A stretch of 64,000 nucleotides of DNA from RGIG1927 sp045546275 (GTDB lineage Bacteria > Bacillota > Clostridia > UMGS1883): NCBI GenBank assembly GCA_045546275.1, contig JAZQCM010000014.1:310001-374000 (forward strand), written 5' to 3'. The translations under genes and the position numbers were made by a program. Below, in pieces: positions 16,406 to 25,026 of this stretch. Within the stretch, counting starts at the first letter, position 1. Each line of letters opens with the position of its first letter. Under the pieces are notes generated by a model. The model had not been told where the DNA came from, did no database searches, and was given only the letters and a program-made list of their open reading frames with translations.

Positions 16406-17143
16406 ATGGCTCAAAAGGTTAATATTTTAGGCGCAAAAATAGATAAGATTAATATGGAACAAGCAAAAAGCGTTGCAATGAGCTTTTTTGAAAGCGAAGG
16501 CAAAAAGGTGATTTACACACCTAATTCCGAAATTATTTTGTACGCTTCAAGAAACAGCGATTACATGGAAAAGCTCAACAGTGCCGATTTAATGATTGCC
16601 GATGGTATTGGTGTTGTTTACGGAGCGAAAATTCTTTTTAATTCTATCCCCGAAAGAGTGGCAGGGTATGACCTTTTAAGAGAAATTCTGCCTCTTATGG
16701 CACAAAAGGGTTTGAGCCTCTATCTTTTGGGTGCAAAGCCGGGCGTTAGTGAAAAGGCTGGGGAAAACCTTTTGAAGGAATACCCGGGTATTAAGATTGC
16801 AGGCTGTCACGACGGCTATTTTAAGGACGATAGCGAGGTTATTAAAGACATTAACGACAAAAAGCCTGATCTGCTCCTTGTTTGCTTAGGTTTCCCCAAA
16901 CAGGAAAACTGGATTTATGACCATAAGGACGAGCTTAATGTTAAGGCAATGATTGGCGCAGGAGGATGCTTAGACGTTTTTGCAGGCTTCGTTGAACGTG
17001 CACCTGAGTTTTATTGCAAGCACGGACTTGAGTGGTTCTACCGACTTAAAAAGGAACCCTGGAGATTTAAGCGAATGACAGCATTGCCTGTTTTCATTAT
17101 AAAGGTAGCCTTTAAAGGCTGGAAGTATAAACAGGAAAAGTAA
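16406..17143 (+). CDS. WecB/TagA/CpsF family glycosyltransferase (GT26)
   Basis: A 245-residue membrane-associated glycosyltransferase. TPNSEIILYASRN, ADLMIADGIGVVYGAK, LYLLGAKPGVSEKA and GCHDGYF are the conserved GT26 blocks; the catalytic Asp is expected in the DGIG block. The family adds N-acetylmannosamine or a related sugar to a lipid-linked acceptor in wall teichoic acid or surface polysaccharide synthesis. No other teichoic acid genes are nearby, so the exact product is open. A basic C-terminus (RLKKEPWRFKRM) fits membrane attachment. Confidence 0.88.
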   Translation: MAQKVNILGAKIDKINMEQAKSVAMSFFESEGKKVIYTPNSEIILYASRNSDYMEKLNSADLMIADGIGVVYGAKILFNSIPERVAGYDLLREILPLMAQKGLSLYLLGAKPGVSEKAGENLLKEYPGIKIAGCHDGYFKDDSEVIKDINDKKPDLLLVCLGFPKQENWIYDHKDELNVKAMIGAGGCLDVFAGFVERAPEFYCKHGLEWFYRLKKEPWRFKRMTALPVFIIKVAFKGWKYKQEK

Positions 17144-17157
17144 AAGGAGGATATATT

Positions 17158-17916
17158 ATGAAAGTTCAGCTTATTGCACACACACCCGACCCGGAAAGAG
17201 TTGTTGCAGCAGCGGCAAAGTTGTGTTATTCATCCTCGCCCGCAACAGATATTATGGACAACTTATCCGAAGAAAAAATTGAAAAGTTTTTGGACATGCT
17301 TTCAGGTCTTGGTCACGACAGCCCCACAGAGCACGTAACCTTTACCTTTGCAATTGAGGGCGTAAGCCGTTCGCTTTTAGCACAGATAACACGACACAGA
17401 ATTGCAAGCTACTCTGTAAAAAGCCAGAGATATGTGTCTGAGAGCATGTTTGAATACATATTGCCTCCTGAAATTGAGTCTGTTCCCGAAGCTAAGGAAA
17501 TTTTTGTTAAGGCAATGGAAAAGGACATGGAAGACTACAACCGTTTGACTGATATCTTAACAAAAAAGCATTACAATGAAATGCTTGCAAGCGGCATGGA
17601 TGAAAAGGCTGCGAGCAATGCCGCTAAGAAAAAGGCAATTGAAGATGCACGCTTTGTGCTTCCCAATGCATGCGAAACAAAAATGGTTGTTACAATGAAT
17701 GTGAGAAGCCTTAAAAACTTCTTTAACCACCGTAGCTGCGAAAGAGCACAGTGGGAAATAAGAGCACTTTCCGACGAAATGCTCAGACTTGTAAAGAATG
17801 TTGCACCTAACCTCTTTAAAAAGGCAGGTCCTCCTTGTGTTGCAGGTGCTTGCCCCGAGGGCAAAATGAGCTGTGGCAAGGCTAAAGAAAAGAGAGAGAG
17901 CTATCTTAATATGTAA
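17158..17916 (+). CDS. thyX: FAD-dependent thymidylate synthase ThyX
   Basis: A 252-residue flavin-dependent enzyme that methylates dUMP to dTMP using methylene-tetrahydrofolate and NAD(P)H. The ThyX motif RHRIASYSVKSQRY starts at R79 and includes the RHR and the downstream Ser; SPTEHVTFTF before it and NHRSCERAQWEIR near the C-terminus bind dUMP and FAD. AAGGAGG precedes the start. The next gene is a thymidylate kinase and a folate enzyme is 2 kb away, so dTMP supply is grouped here. No ThyA gene is in the window. Confidence 0.96.
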   Translation: MKVQLIAHTPDPERVVAAAAKLCYSSSPATDIMDNLSEEKIEKFLDMLSGLGHDSPTEHVTFTFAIEGVSRSLLAQITRHRIASYSVKSQRYVSESMFEYILPPEIESVPEAKEIFVKAMEKDMEDYNRLTDILTKKHYNEMLASGMDEKAASNAAKKKAIEDARFVLPNACETKMVVTMNVRSLKNFFNHRSCERAQWEIRALSDEMLRLVKNVAPNLFKKAGPPCVAGACPEGKMSCGKAKEKRESYLNM

Positions 17917-17919
17917 CTG

Positions 17920-18038
17920 ACCGCTGTAAGTTGCAGGGACAGTGGGTGAAAAAACATCCGCAGATGTTCTTTTACAAATCGACTCCCGATTTGTAAAAGT
18001 AGCCCTGTCCCTGTTCCTTATAAAATAGCTGCAGTGGT
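17920..18038. repeat. Nested inverted-repeat element in the thyX-tmk gap
   Basis: Within the 164-bp gap: outer arms ACCGCTG (17920-17926) and CAGTGGT (18032-18038); inner CAGGGACAG (17934-17942) with CTGTCCCTG (18005-18013); a small hairpin AACATC/GATGTT (17953-17968); and a perfect 13-bp stem CTTTTACAAATCG/CGATTTGTAAAAG (17969-17999). Such nesting suggests a small palindromic repeat or MITE-like remnant, or a structured leader. I see no second copy in this window. Confidence 0.6.
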
Positions 18039-18080
18039 CTCAGATAAAACTAACATGGTATAAGAAAAGGAGAGGTAGCT

Positions 18081-18746
18081 ATGCCGCTTATTGTTATTGA
18101 AGGTGTTGACTGCAGCGGTAAGGAAACACAAACAGAAAACTTATATAATAATCTTTTGAAAAAAGGCTATAAGGTTAAGAGAATTTCTTTCCCCGATTAT
18201 GAGTCGGAGTCTTCTGCTTTGGTTAAAATGTATTTAAGAGGGGATTTCGGCAAAAGTGCCTACGATGTTAACCCCTACACAGCATCGGCATTTTTTGCTG
18301 TTGACCGCTTTGCCTCCTACAAAACAAAATGGGGCAACGATTTAAAGGACACTGTTGTTATTGCCGACAGGTATGTTACAAGTAACATGGTCCATCAGGC
18401 TTCAAAAATGAAAACCGATGAGGAAAAGAAGGAGTATATCCGGTGGCTTTGCGACTTTGAGTACAATAAGCTTAATTTACCAAAGCCCGACATGGTGCTC
18501 TTTTTAGACATGCCTCCCGAAATTTCAGCAGAGCTTAATTTAAAACGCAAAAATAAAATAACAGGCGAAAACACAAAGGATATTCATGAGAACGATATTG
18601 AATATCTTAAGGCAAGCTATATCAATGCGCATTTTGTTGCCGAAAACCAAGCCTGGCGCAGAGTAGACTGTGCACCTTCAAATAACCTTCGCACAATTGA
18701 CGATATAGCAGGCGAAATACTTTCTATAGCAGAGGAAATTTTATGA
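18081..18746 (+). CDS. tmk: Thymidylate (dTMP) kinase
   Basis: A 221-residue P-loop kinase making dTDP from dTMP. The Walker A is EGVDCSGKET, slightly different from the usual GxDGSGKST, and the ADRYVTSN block carries the DR(Y/x) motif for substrate binding. A charged LID-like loop (RKNKITGENTKDIHEND) follows. It lies one gene after thyX, making consecutive steps of dTMP metabolism. The last four bases overlap the next start (ATGA). Confidence 0.9.
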   Translation: MPLIVIEGVDCSGKETQTENLYNNLLKKGYKVKRISFPDYESESSALVKMYLRGDFGKSAYDVNPYTASAFFAVDRFASYKTKWGNDLKDTVVIADRYVTSNMVHQASKMKTDEEKKEYIRWLCDFEYNKLNLPKPDMVLFLDMPPEISAELNLKRKNKITGENTKDIHENDIEYLKASYINAHFVAENQAWRRVDCAPSNNLRTIDDIAGEILSIAEEIL

Positions 18747-19624
18747 TTTTTGAAAAGGTAACCCCTTTACACAAGGCGGTTTTTGACAAGTACAAGGACA
18801 AAGAGTCGAAATATTCGGAAAACAGCTTTGTAACCTTATATTTATGGGACAAGTACTACAATCTCCACTTTTGTGAGGAGGACGGTTTTTTATTTGTAAG
18901 GTTTACAATTGAAGGGAAAAATCAGTACCTTTGCCCAAAGGGCAGTGGGGATTTAAAAGGTGCCTTTGAAAAAATACTTAACGAGGAAGAGAAAGTCAGA
19001 TTAAGGTTTGTTAACGAAAACGAAAAGGCTTTTATTGAAGAAAACTTCCCCAATGTATTTAGTTTTACTCTTCGTGAGGATTTGTGCGACTATGTGTACG
19101 AAACCGAAAAGCTTAAAAGCTTTTCTGGCAAAAAGCTCCACGGCAAAAAGAACCATGTGAACTTTTTTGAAAAAACCTATGACTACAACTACGAAACAGT
19201 AACAGAAGAGGTTGCAATAAACGAATGTAAGCCCCTGCTTTTAAAATGGATTGACGAAAAAACAAAAAATTTAAACCCCATTGAGCACGACGCCATGGAA
19301 AAAATTTTTGACAACTACAGTCTTTTTAATCTAACAGGCGGTGTTATACGGGTTGACGGCGAAATTGTTGCAATGAGCTTTGGTGAAAGGCTCTCAAGCG
19401 ACACTGTGCTTGTGCAGGTGGAAAAGGCAAAAGAGGATATGAGAGGAGCCTACCCTATGATTTGTAAGCTCTTTTTGGAAAACGAATGGAGCGACACAAC
19501 CTTTGTAAACCGCGAGGAGGACATGGGCATTGAAGGCTTGAGAAAAGCCAAGGAAAGCTATTGTCCCATTTTTAAAACCCTTAAATATCAGGGTAAGGCA
19601 AACAGGAAAGGAAAATTATTATGA
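18743..19624 (+). CDS. DUF2156 (GNAT-fold) protein
   Basis: A 293-residue soluble protein of the DUF2156 family, built from two GNAT-like halves and related to the C-terminal domain of phosphatidylglycerol lysyltransferases. The segments KLHGKKNHVNFFEKTYDY, GGVIRVDGEIVAMSFGERL and FVNREEDMGIEGLRKAKESY are characteristic. There are no membrane helices, so it is not a full MprF. The acceptor substrate is unknown. It overlaps both neighbours by 4 bp and is thus translationally coupled with tmk and the DJ-1 gene. Confidence 0.85.
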   Translation: MIFEKVTPLHKAVFDKYKDKESKYSENSFVTLYLWDKYYNLHFCEEDGFLFVRFTIEGKNQYLCPKGSGDLKGAFEKILNEEEKVRLRFVNENEKAFIEENFPNVFSFTLREDLCDYVYETEKLKSFSGKKLHGKKNHVNFFEKTYDYNYETVTEEVAINECKPLLLKWIDEKTKNLNPIEHDAMEKIFDNYSLFNLTGGVIRVDGEIVAMSFGERLSSDTVLVQVEKAKEDMRGAYPMICKLFLENEWSDTTFVNREEDMGIEGLRKAKESYCPIFKTLKYQGKANRKGKLL

Positions 19625-20160
19625 TATACATGTTTTTAGCAGACGGCTTTGAAGAAACTGAAGCAATTGCCCCCTGGGATGTTCTTTTAAGAGGCGGAAA
19701 GACTGTTAAAACAGTTGGCGTTACAGGCGAATTTGTAACAGGTGCCCACAATTTAACCATAAAAAGCGACATTTCTCTTGACGAGGTTGACTACGCAAAG
19801 GCTGAAATGTTCATTCTGCCCGGTGGTATGCCCGGAACAACCAACCTTGATGAAAATGAAAAGGTTAAAGAGCTGGTTTCAAAAGCTTATAACGATAAAA
19901 AATTTGTTGCTGCAATTTGTGCAGCACCCATGGTGCTTGGTAAATTAGGCATTTTAAAGGGCAAAAAAGCAACCTGCTTCCCGGGTTTTGAAGAGTATTT
20001 ATTGGGCGCAGAGCTTGTCCGTGAGCACACTGTTAAAGCAGATAACGTAATCACAGCTATTGGTGCAGGTGGAGCATTGGAATTTGGATTTATGCTTTTG
20101 TCCTGCTTTGACTTTGAAAAAGCAAATGAAGTACGAAAGAGTATGCAGTATGAGCTGTAA
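19621..20160 (+). CDS. DJ-1/PfpI family protein
   Basis: A 179-residue DJ-1 superfamily protein. The nucleophile elbow cysteine is C100 in AAICAAP, with an acidic partner in the N-terminal DGFEETEAI block and LPGGMPG in the middle. The DJ-1 subfamily has been assigned glyoxalase III, deglycase or chaperone activities; which applies here cannot be told from sequence. Start and stop overlap both neighbours (4 bp and 11 bp). Confidence 0.9.
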   Translation: MIYMFLADGFEETEAIAPWDVLLRGGKTVKTVGVTGEFVTGAHNLTIKSDISLDEVDYAKAEMFILPGGMPGTTNLDENEKVKELVSKAYNDKKFVAAICAAPMVLGKLGILKGKKATCFPGFEEYLLGAELVREHTVKADNVITAIGAGGALEFGFMLLSCFDFEKANEVRKSMQYEL

Positions 20161-20680
20161 ACAAGCTATCCGCCGTGAAATGATTGAAAAAAGAAAAGCA
20201 TTTCACAAGGAAAACGGCAAAGAATTTGCCGATAAAATACAAAGCCTTGAAATTTACAAAAAAGCAAAAACAGTTATGCTCTACATGCCCATAAAGGGCG
20301 AAAGCGATGTAACAGAGCTTATTGACAACACAAAAACCTTTTTAACCCCTGTAACAGACGGGGATGAAATGTATGCCGCAATAGTTGGCGAAATGGAAAA
20401 AGGTGATTTTGGTGTGTTGGTGCCTAAAAACAAAACAGCCTTTGATAAATTTAAAATTGATGTTGTGATAGTGCCGGGAGTGGCGTTTGACAAAAAATTC
20501 AACCGCATGGGCTTTGGCAAAGGCTATTACGATAAGTTTTTAAAGGACATAAACCCTTTAAAAATAGGGGTTTGCCACTCATTTCAGCTGCTTGACGAAA
20601 TACCAAGCGAAGAGCATGATGTTAAAATGGACATAATTGTTACGGAGAATAAAATATGGAGAAGAGAGAATATCTTATAA
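20150..20680 (+). CDS. 5-formyltetrahydrofolate cyclo-ligase
   Basis: A 176-residue enzyme that converts 5-formyl-THF to methenyl-THF with ATP. The ATP/substrate motif GFGKGYYDKFL and the N-terminal KQAIRREMIEKRKA basic helix are diagnostic. I chose ATG at 20150, with AAAGAG 8-9 bp upstream, overlapping the DJ-1 stop by 11 bp; an ATG at 20126 is possible but less well placed. It supports folate supply for ThyX and one-carbon use. It overlaps the methyltransferase gene by 25 bp. Confidence 0.92.
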   Translation: MSCKQAIRREMIEKRKAFHKENGKEFADKIQSLEIYKKAKTVMLYMPIKGESDVTELIDNTKTFLTPVTDGDEMYAAIVGEMEKGDFGVLVPKNKTAFDKFKIDVVIVPGVAFDKKFNRMGFGKGYYDKFLKDINPLKIGVCHSFQLLDEIPSEEHDVKMDIIVTENKIWRRENIL

Positions 20681-21294
20681 GCTTAATAAAAGAAGAGGAC
20701 GAGCCATTAAAAACAATGCGACTTATAGCCTCTGACACCGAAACCTATGCACCTATTGTGCCAAGTGATTCGGCGCAGTTTTTGAAAACTTTTCTTCATA
20801 TAACAAAGCCTAAGAGAATTTTGGAAATTGGTACAGCAATAGGCTACTCGGCAATACTTATGGCAAAAAACACTCCCTCTGATACCGAAATAATTACCAT
20901 TGAAAGGTACGAAAAGGTTGCAGATATTGCAATAAACAATATTTTTGAAGCAGGCTTTGAAAAGAAAATAAGAGTGGTAAAAGGCGAGGCAGTTGACATT
21001 ATAAACTGGCTCGATGGCGATTTTGACCTGGTTTTCATGGACGGAGCAAAGGGGCAGTATATTGAATTTCTGCCACGGGTTCTTGAGCTTTTGAAAACAG
21101 GCGGTGTGCTTATTACAGACGACGTTTTGTACCATGAGCCCAACATTGAAGAAAATGCCACCACAAGACACCGAAAGTATACAATTGTTCAAAGGTTAAG
21201 AAGCTATTTAGAGCTAATATGCAATCATCCGCAGCTTGAAACAACCGTTATCGAATCAGGCGAGGGCATGGCAATAAGCTATAAGAAAGGTTGA
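20656..21294 (+). CDS. trmR: Class I SAM-dependent O-methyltransferase, TrmR (YrrM)-like
   Basis: A 212-residue methyltransferase. Motif I is LEIGTAIGYSA, and DFDLVFMDGAKGQY plus GGVLITDDVLYHE are the metal-dependent O-methyltransferase blocks. In B. subtilis the orthologous yrrM (trmR) methylates 5-hydroxyuridine at tRNA position 34 and sits next to the U32-type genes trhP1/trhP2. The same adjacency here (4 bp before a U32 gene) supports the tRNA role. The symbol rests on this context as much as on sequence. Confidence 0.82.
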   Translation: MEKREYLISLIKEEDEPLKTMRLIASDTETYAPIVPSDSAQFLKTFLHITKPKRILEIGTAIGYSAILMAKNTPSDTEIITIERYEKVADIAINNIFEAGFEKKIRVVKGEAVDIINWLDGDFDLVFMDGAKGQYIEFLPRVLELLKTGGVLITDDVLYHEPNIEENATTRHRKYTIVQRLRSYLELICNHPQLETTVIESGEGMAISYKKG

Positions 21295-21298
21295 TAAA

Positions 21299-22522
21299 AT
21301 GAAAAAGTGTGAATTACTTGCTCCTGCGGGGAATTTATATAAATTGAAAATTGCGGTAAAATACGGTGCAGATGCTGTTTACATAGGCGGAGAAGCTTTT
21401 TCGCTTCGTGTTGCTGCAGACAATTTTACCAAGGAAGAAATGATTGAGGGCATTAACTATGCTCATGAGCATAACTGCAAGGTGTATATTACTGCAAATA
21501 TTATTGCACGAAATTATGATTTGCCCCAGATGCGTGACTATTTTAAAGAAATATATGACATGGGTGCAGATGCAGTTATTATTTCGGACTTAGGTGCATT
21601 TATGATTTGCCGTGAGGTTGTACCCGATTTAGAAATTCACGTGAGCACTCAGGCAAATAACACCAACTACGAAACCGTTAAGGCATGGTACAATTTAGGT
21701 GCAAAGCGTGTTGTGTTAGCCCGTGAAATGAGTATTAAGGAAATTAAGGAAATACGTGAAAATATTCCTTCAGATTGTGAGATAGAAGCCTTTGTGCATG
21801 GTGCTATGTGCATTTCTTATTCGGGCAGATGCCTTCTTAGTAACTACATGACCCATCGTGACTCCAACCGTGGTGCATGTGCCCATCCTTGCAGATGGAA
21901 CTACGCTCTTATGGAAGAAAAACGCCCGGGTGAATATTTCCCCGTGTATGAAAACGAGCGTGGCACATTTATTATGAACTCCAAGGACTTATGCATGATT
22001 GACCACATAAAGGATTTGGTTGAAAGCGGCGTTTACTCCTTAAAGGTTGAAGGCAGAGTGAAAACCGAGTACTATGTGGCAACTGTTATAGGTGCCTACA
22101 GAAGAGCAATTGACGATTATTACATGGGCAAGGAATTTGACAATGCTCATTTTGAAGAAATATGCAAGGTAAGCCACCGTGATTATTACACAGGCTTTTT
22201 CTACGGCATGCCCGAAACTGGAGCACAGGTTTTTGGTTCTAATTCCTACATTCGTGACTATGATATAATAGGTGTTGTCCGTGAATATAACGAAAAAACC
22301 CACATTGCAAAAATTGAGCAGAGAAACCGTTTTTACAAGGGCGACGAAATTGAAATCATGAGACCTATGAAGCCTTCCTTTACACAAAAGGTTGAATTTT
22401 TGCAGGATGAAAGCTTTATGGATGTTACTGTTGCAAACCATGCGGCAGCAACCATGTATATCAAGCTTGACCAGCCCGCAGAGGTAGACAGTATGCTCAG
22501 GAAGAAAAGAGAGGATGCCTAA
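21299..22522 (+). CDS. trhP: U32 peptidase-family protein, probable tRNA hydroxylation protein TrhP
   Basis: A 407-residue member of the U32 family. ELLAPAGNLYKLKIAVKYGADAVYIGG, the HGAMCISYSGRCLLSNYMT block and later cysteines (RGACAHPCRW) are typical. The family was first called peptidases, but YrrN/YrrO (TrhP) are needed for prephenate-dependent hydroxylation of U34 in tRNA. The methyltransferase just upstream would act on the hydroxylated product, making mo5U. Only one U32 gene is present here, as in YegQ-type single systems. Confidence 0.85.
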   Translation: MKKCELLAPAGNLYKLKIAVKYGADAVYIGGEAFSLRVAADNFTKEEMIEGINYAHEHNCKVYITANIIARNYDLPQMRDYFKEIYDMGADAVIISDLGAFMICREVVPDLEIHVSTQANNTNYETVKAWYNLGAKRVVLAREMSIKEIKEIRENIPSDCEIEAFVHGAMCISYSGRCLLSNYMTHRDSNRGACAHPCRWNYALMEEKRPGEYFPVYENERGTFIMNSKDLCMIDHIKDLVESGVYSLKVEGRVKTEYYVATVIGAYRRAIDDYYMGKEFDNAHFEEICKVSHRDYYTGFFYGMPETGAQVFGSNSYIRDYDIIGVVREYNEKTHIAKIEQRNRFYKGDEIEIMRPMKPSFTQKVEFLQDESFMDVTVANHAAATMYIKLDQPAEVDSMLRKKREDA

Positions 22523-23760
22523 TGAAAAAATTCAAGTATGACAAAAAATATCTCTATTGGGGTATAACGGCGCTATGTGTTATAGGTGCTGCAATTGCAT
22601 GCAACCACCTTTTACTTCAGTGGAAATATGTATCAAGCCTATTAGGTGTTTTAACCGATGCTTTGCGTCCTATTATTATAGGTCTCATTTTTGCATATGT
22701 GCTTAACCCACTTTTGAAAATATACGAAAAATATGTATTTTCGCCATTGTACAGACGCATTTTCAAAAAGAAAAATGCTCTTGCAATTAAGCTTTCAAGA
22801 ATAACAGGCATATTCTTTTCGGTTATAACAGCAATTGCCATTGTGTCGGGCTTGGTGGTGCTCATTGTGCCGCAGCTGTATGTGAACATCCAGCGTCTTG
22901 TAATCAGTTTTCCCGGCTATGTTGAAAACGCCATTGAATATTTAAAAACCTTAGCCGAAAGCAACCCCGATGTTGTAAATCCCTTAATGGAGTATTTGCA
23001 GGAGGTAGGTCAGGAACTGGGTCAGTGGGGAAAAGACAAGCTTCTTCCCGGTGCAAACCAGTTTATTGCAAGCTTGTCGGTAGGTATTTACGAAGCGTTT
23101 AATGTGGTGCTCGATGTTGTAATTGGTATTATTGTGGCGGTGTATATTTTAAACTCAAAGGAAAAGTATGCAAGCGGAGCAAAAAAATATACCTATGCAA
23201 TATTCAGCAGAAAATGGGCAGAAAGACTTATTTATGTTGTGGAGTATACCGATGACCGCTTTGGTGGATTTTTAACAGGTAAAATCCTCGATAGTGCAAT
23301 TATTGGCGTTTTAAGCTTTATTGTATTTTCAATTGCAGGCATACCCTACACACTTTTGGTAAGTGTGATTGTTGGTGTTACAAACTTAATTCCTTTCTTT
23401 GGTCCCTTTATAGGAGCAATTCCTTGCGGTATACTTGTACTGTTGGTAAACCCCTTTAAGGCATTTGTGTTCTTAATTCTTATTCTGGCAATCCAGCAGG
23501 CGGACGGCAACATTATAGGCCCGAAAATTCTTGGCGACAGAACAGGTCTTGACAGCTTTGCAGTTATTACTGCAATCCTTGTTTCGGCAGGCTTGTTCGG
23601 TGTTGCAGGCATGATTCTGGGTGTGCCTGTGTTTGCAACAGTGCTGGGCCTTGTAAAGGGTGTACTTAACAAAAGACTTAAAGAAAAAAACCTCCCCCTG
23701 GACACAAAAGCCTATCAGGGCGAAGTTTTAGAGGTGAAGGAAGAAACAACAGAGGAATAA
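22522..23760 (+). CDS. AI-2E family transporter
   Basis: A 412-residue membrane protein with about eight hydrophobic segments and a large extracytoplasmic loop in the middle. NLIPFFGPFIGAIP and the QADGNIIGPKILGDRTGL region are the AI-2E family (PF01594) signature. Members include TqsA and sodium/proton antiporters; the substrate here is unknown. Translation is coupled to the U32 gene by a TAATG overlap. Confidence 0.92.
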   Translation: MKKFKYDKKYLYWGITALCVIGAAIACNHLLLQWKYVSSLLGVLTDALRPIIIGLIFAYVLNPLLKIYEKYVFSPLYRRIFKKKNALAIKLSRITGIFFSVITAIAIVSGLVVLIVPQLYVNIQRLVISFPGYVENAIEYLKTLAESNPDVVNPLMEYLQEVGQELGQWGKDKLLPGANQFIASLSVGIYEAFNVVLDVVIGIIVAVYILNSKEKYASGAKKYTYAIFSRKWAERLIYVVEYTDDRFGGFLTGKILDSAIIGVLSFIVFSIAGIPYTLLVSVIVGVTNLIPFFGPFIGAIPCGILVLLVNPFKAFVFLILILAIQQADGNIIGPKILGDRTGLDSFAVITAILVSAGLFGVAGMILGVPVFATVLGLVKGVLNKRLKEKNLPLDTKAYQGEVLEVKEETTEE

Positions 23761-23804
23761 TTTAAAAACTTAATAATAAGCATATACTACAAGGGGGTAG
23801 TTAT

Positions 23805-24929
23805 ATGCGTAAGGTATTAGCATCACTCTTAGCAGTGATGCTTATTTTTTCAATTATTGATGCAAAAGCCGAAGAATTGAATCTTAACGGAAAAAGCTTT
23901 ATTTTAGTGGAATGCTCCACAGGTAAGGTTTTGTATGAGCACAACGCCGACGAAAGGCTTGCACCTGCATCGGTTACAAAGGTAATGACAATGCTTCTTA
24001 CCATGGAGGCAATTGCCCGTGGCGAAATTACCTACGACACTGTTGTCACAGCCTCGGAAAGGGCAAAAAGCATGGGCGGAAGCACCATTTTTTTGGATGC
24101 AGGCGAAAAAATGAGTGTGCACGATTTATTAAAGGGCATTGCAGTTGCCTCAGGTAACGATGCCTGTGTGGCAATTGCCGAGCATTTGTCAGGCAGTGTG
24201 GAAAACTTTGTTTCGGTAATGAATAACCGTGCAAAGGAGCTTGGCATGGTTAACACAAATTTTGTAACCTGCAACGGACTTGACGATTTGAACCATTATT
24301 CCTCCGCAAGAGATATTGCCATAATGAGCTGTGAGCTTTTAAAGCACGAAGATATTTTCAAATACACAACCATATGGCTGGATTCTTTAAGAAACGGAAA
24401 ATTTCAGTTGGCAAACACAAATAAGCTTGTAAGATACTACGCCGGGGCAAATGGCTTAAAAACAGGCTCCACAAGCAAAGCAAAAAACTGCATTTCTGCA
24501 ACAGCCAAGCGTGACAATCTGCAGCTTTGTGCAGTTGTGCTTGCAAGTGACAGCTCAAAATTAAGGTTCAACGCAGCATCAACTCTTTTAAACTACGGCT
24601 TTGAAAACTTTACGGTAGCAGGCATGAAAAAAGGCGAGCTTGCAGGCGAGGTGAAAATAAAAAAAGGGGAAGAGGAAGTAGTTAAGGGCGTGCTTGAAAA
24701 CGACACAATGGTGGTTGTAAATAAGATAGAGTCCTCTGACATAAAAAAAGAAATCACCATGTATGAAAGCATTTTGGCACCTGTACAAAAGGGCGACAAA
24801 TTAGGTGAAGTAACAATAAAAACGAAGGACGGCAGCATAATAATAGGAAACATTGTTGCAGAAAAGACGGTGGAAAAAACAGGTTTTATTAAAATGTATC
24901 GGAAAGTTTTAAAAACCTGGAGCACATAA
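23805..24929 (+). CDS. dacF: D-alanyl-D-alanine carboxypeptidase, DacF/DacA type
   Basis: A 374-residue low-molecular-weight penicillin-binding protein with an N-terminal signal peptide (about residues 1-22). Active-site motifs are SVTK (Ser56, Lys59), SGN (116-118) and KTG (219-221), followed by the PBP5-type C-terminal beta domain and an amphipathic C-terminal stretch for membrane association. It trims the terminal D-Ala of peptidoglycan stems. DacF is the spore-associated member in Bacillus; choosing DacF over DacA is inference from the Clostridia context. AAGGGGG precedes the ATG. Confidence 0.88.
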   Translation: MRKVLASLLAVMLIFSIIDAKAEELNLNGKSFILVECSTGKVLYEHNADERLAPASVTKVMTMLLTMEAIARGEITYDTVVTASERAKSMGGSTIFLDAGEKMSVHDLLKGIAVASGNDACVAIAEHLSGSVENFVSVMNNRAKELGMVNTNFVTCNGLDDLNHYSSARDIAIMSCELLKHEDIFKYTTIWLDSLRNGKFQLANTNKLVRYYAGANGLKTGSTSKAKNCISATAKRDNLQLCAVVLASDSSKLRFNAASTLLNYGFENFTVAGMKKGELAGEVKIKKGEEEVVKGVLENDTMVVVNKIESSDIKKEITMYESILAPVQKGDKLGEVTIKTKDGSIIIGNIVAEKTVEKTGFIKMYRKVLKTWST

Positions 24930-24969
24930 AAAATTTGTAAAAAATTGACCGAATTTGCAAAAATATCTA

Positions 24970-24998
24970 TTGCCTTTGGGTTTGGTAAGTAATATAAT
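24970..24998 (+). promoter_or_regulatory. Promoter of the NodB-type deacetylase gene
   Basis: -35 TTGCCT (24970-24975), 17 bp spacer, -10 TATAAT (24993-24998), about 29 bp before the start. Confidence 0.7.
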
Positions 24999-25026
24999 TA
25001 TTTCATAAACTCACTCGGAGGCAAAT

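Noticed and set aside
22040..22441. 133-codon minus-strand frame inside the U32 gene, and similar antisense frames elsewhere
   Set aside because: Complement of conserved coding sequence; low-complexity composition and no start context.
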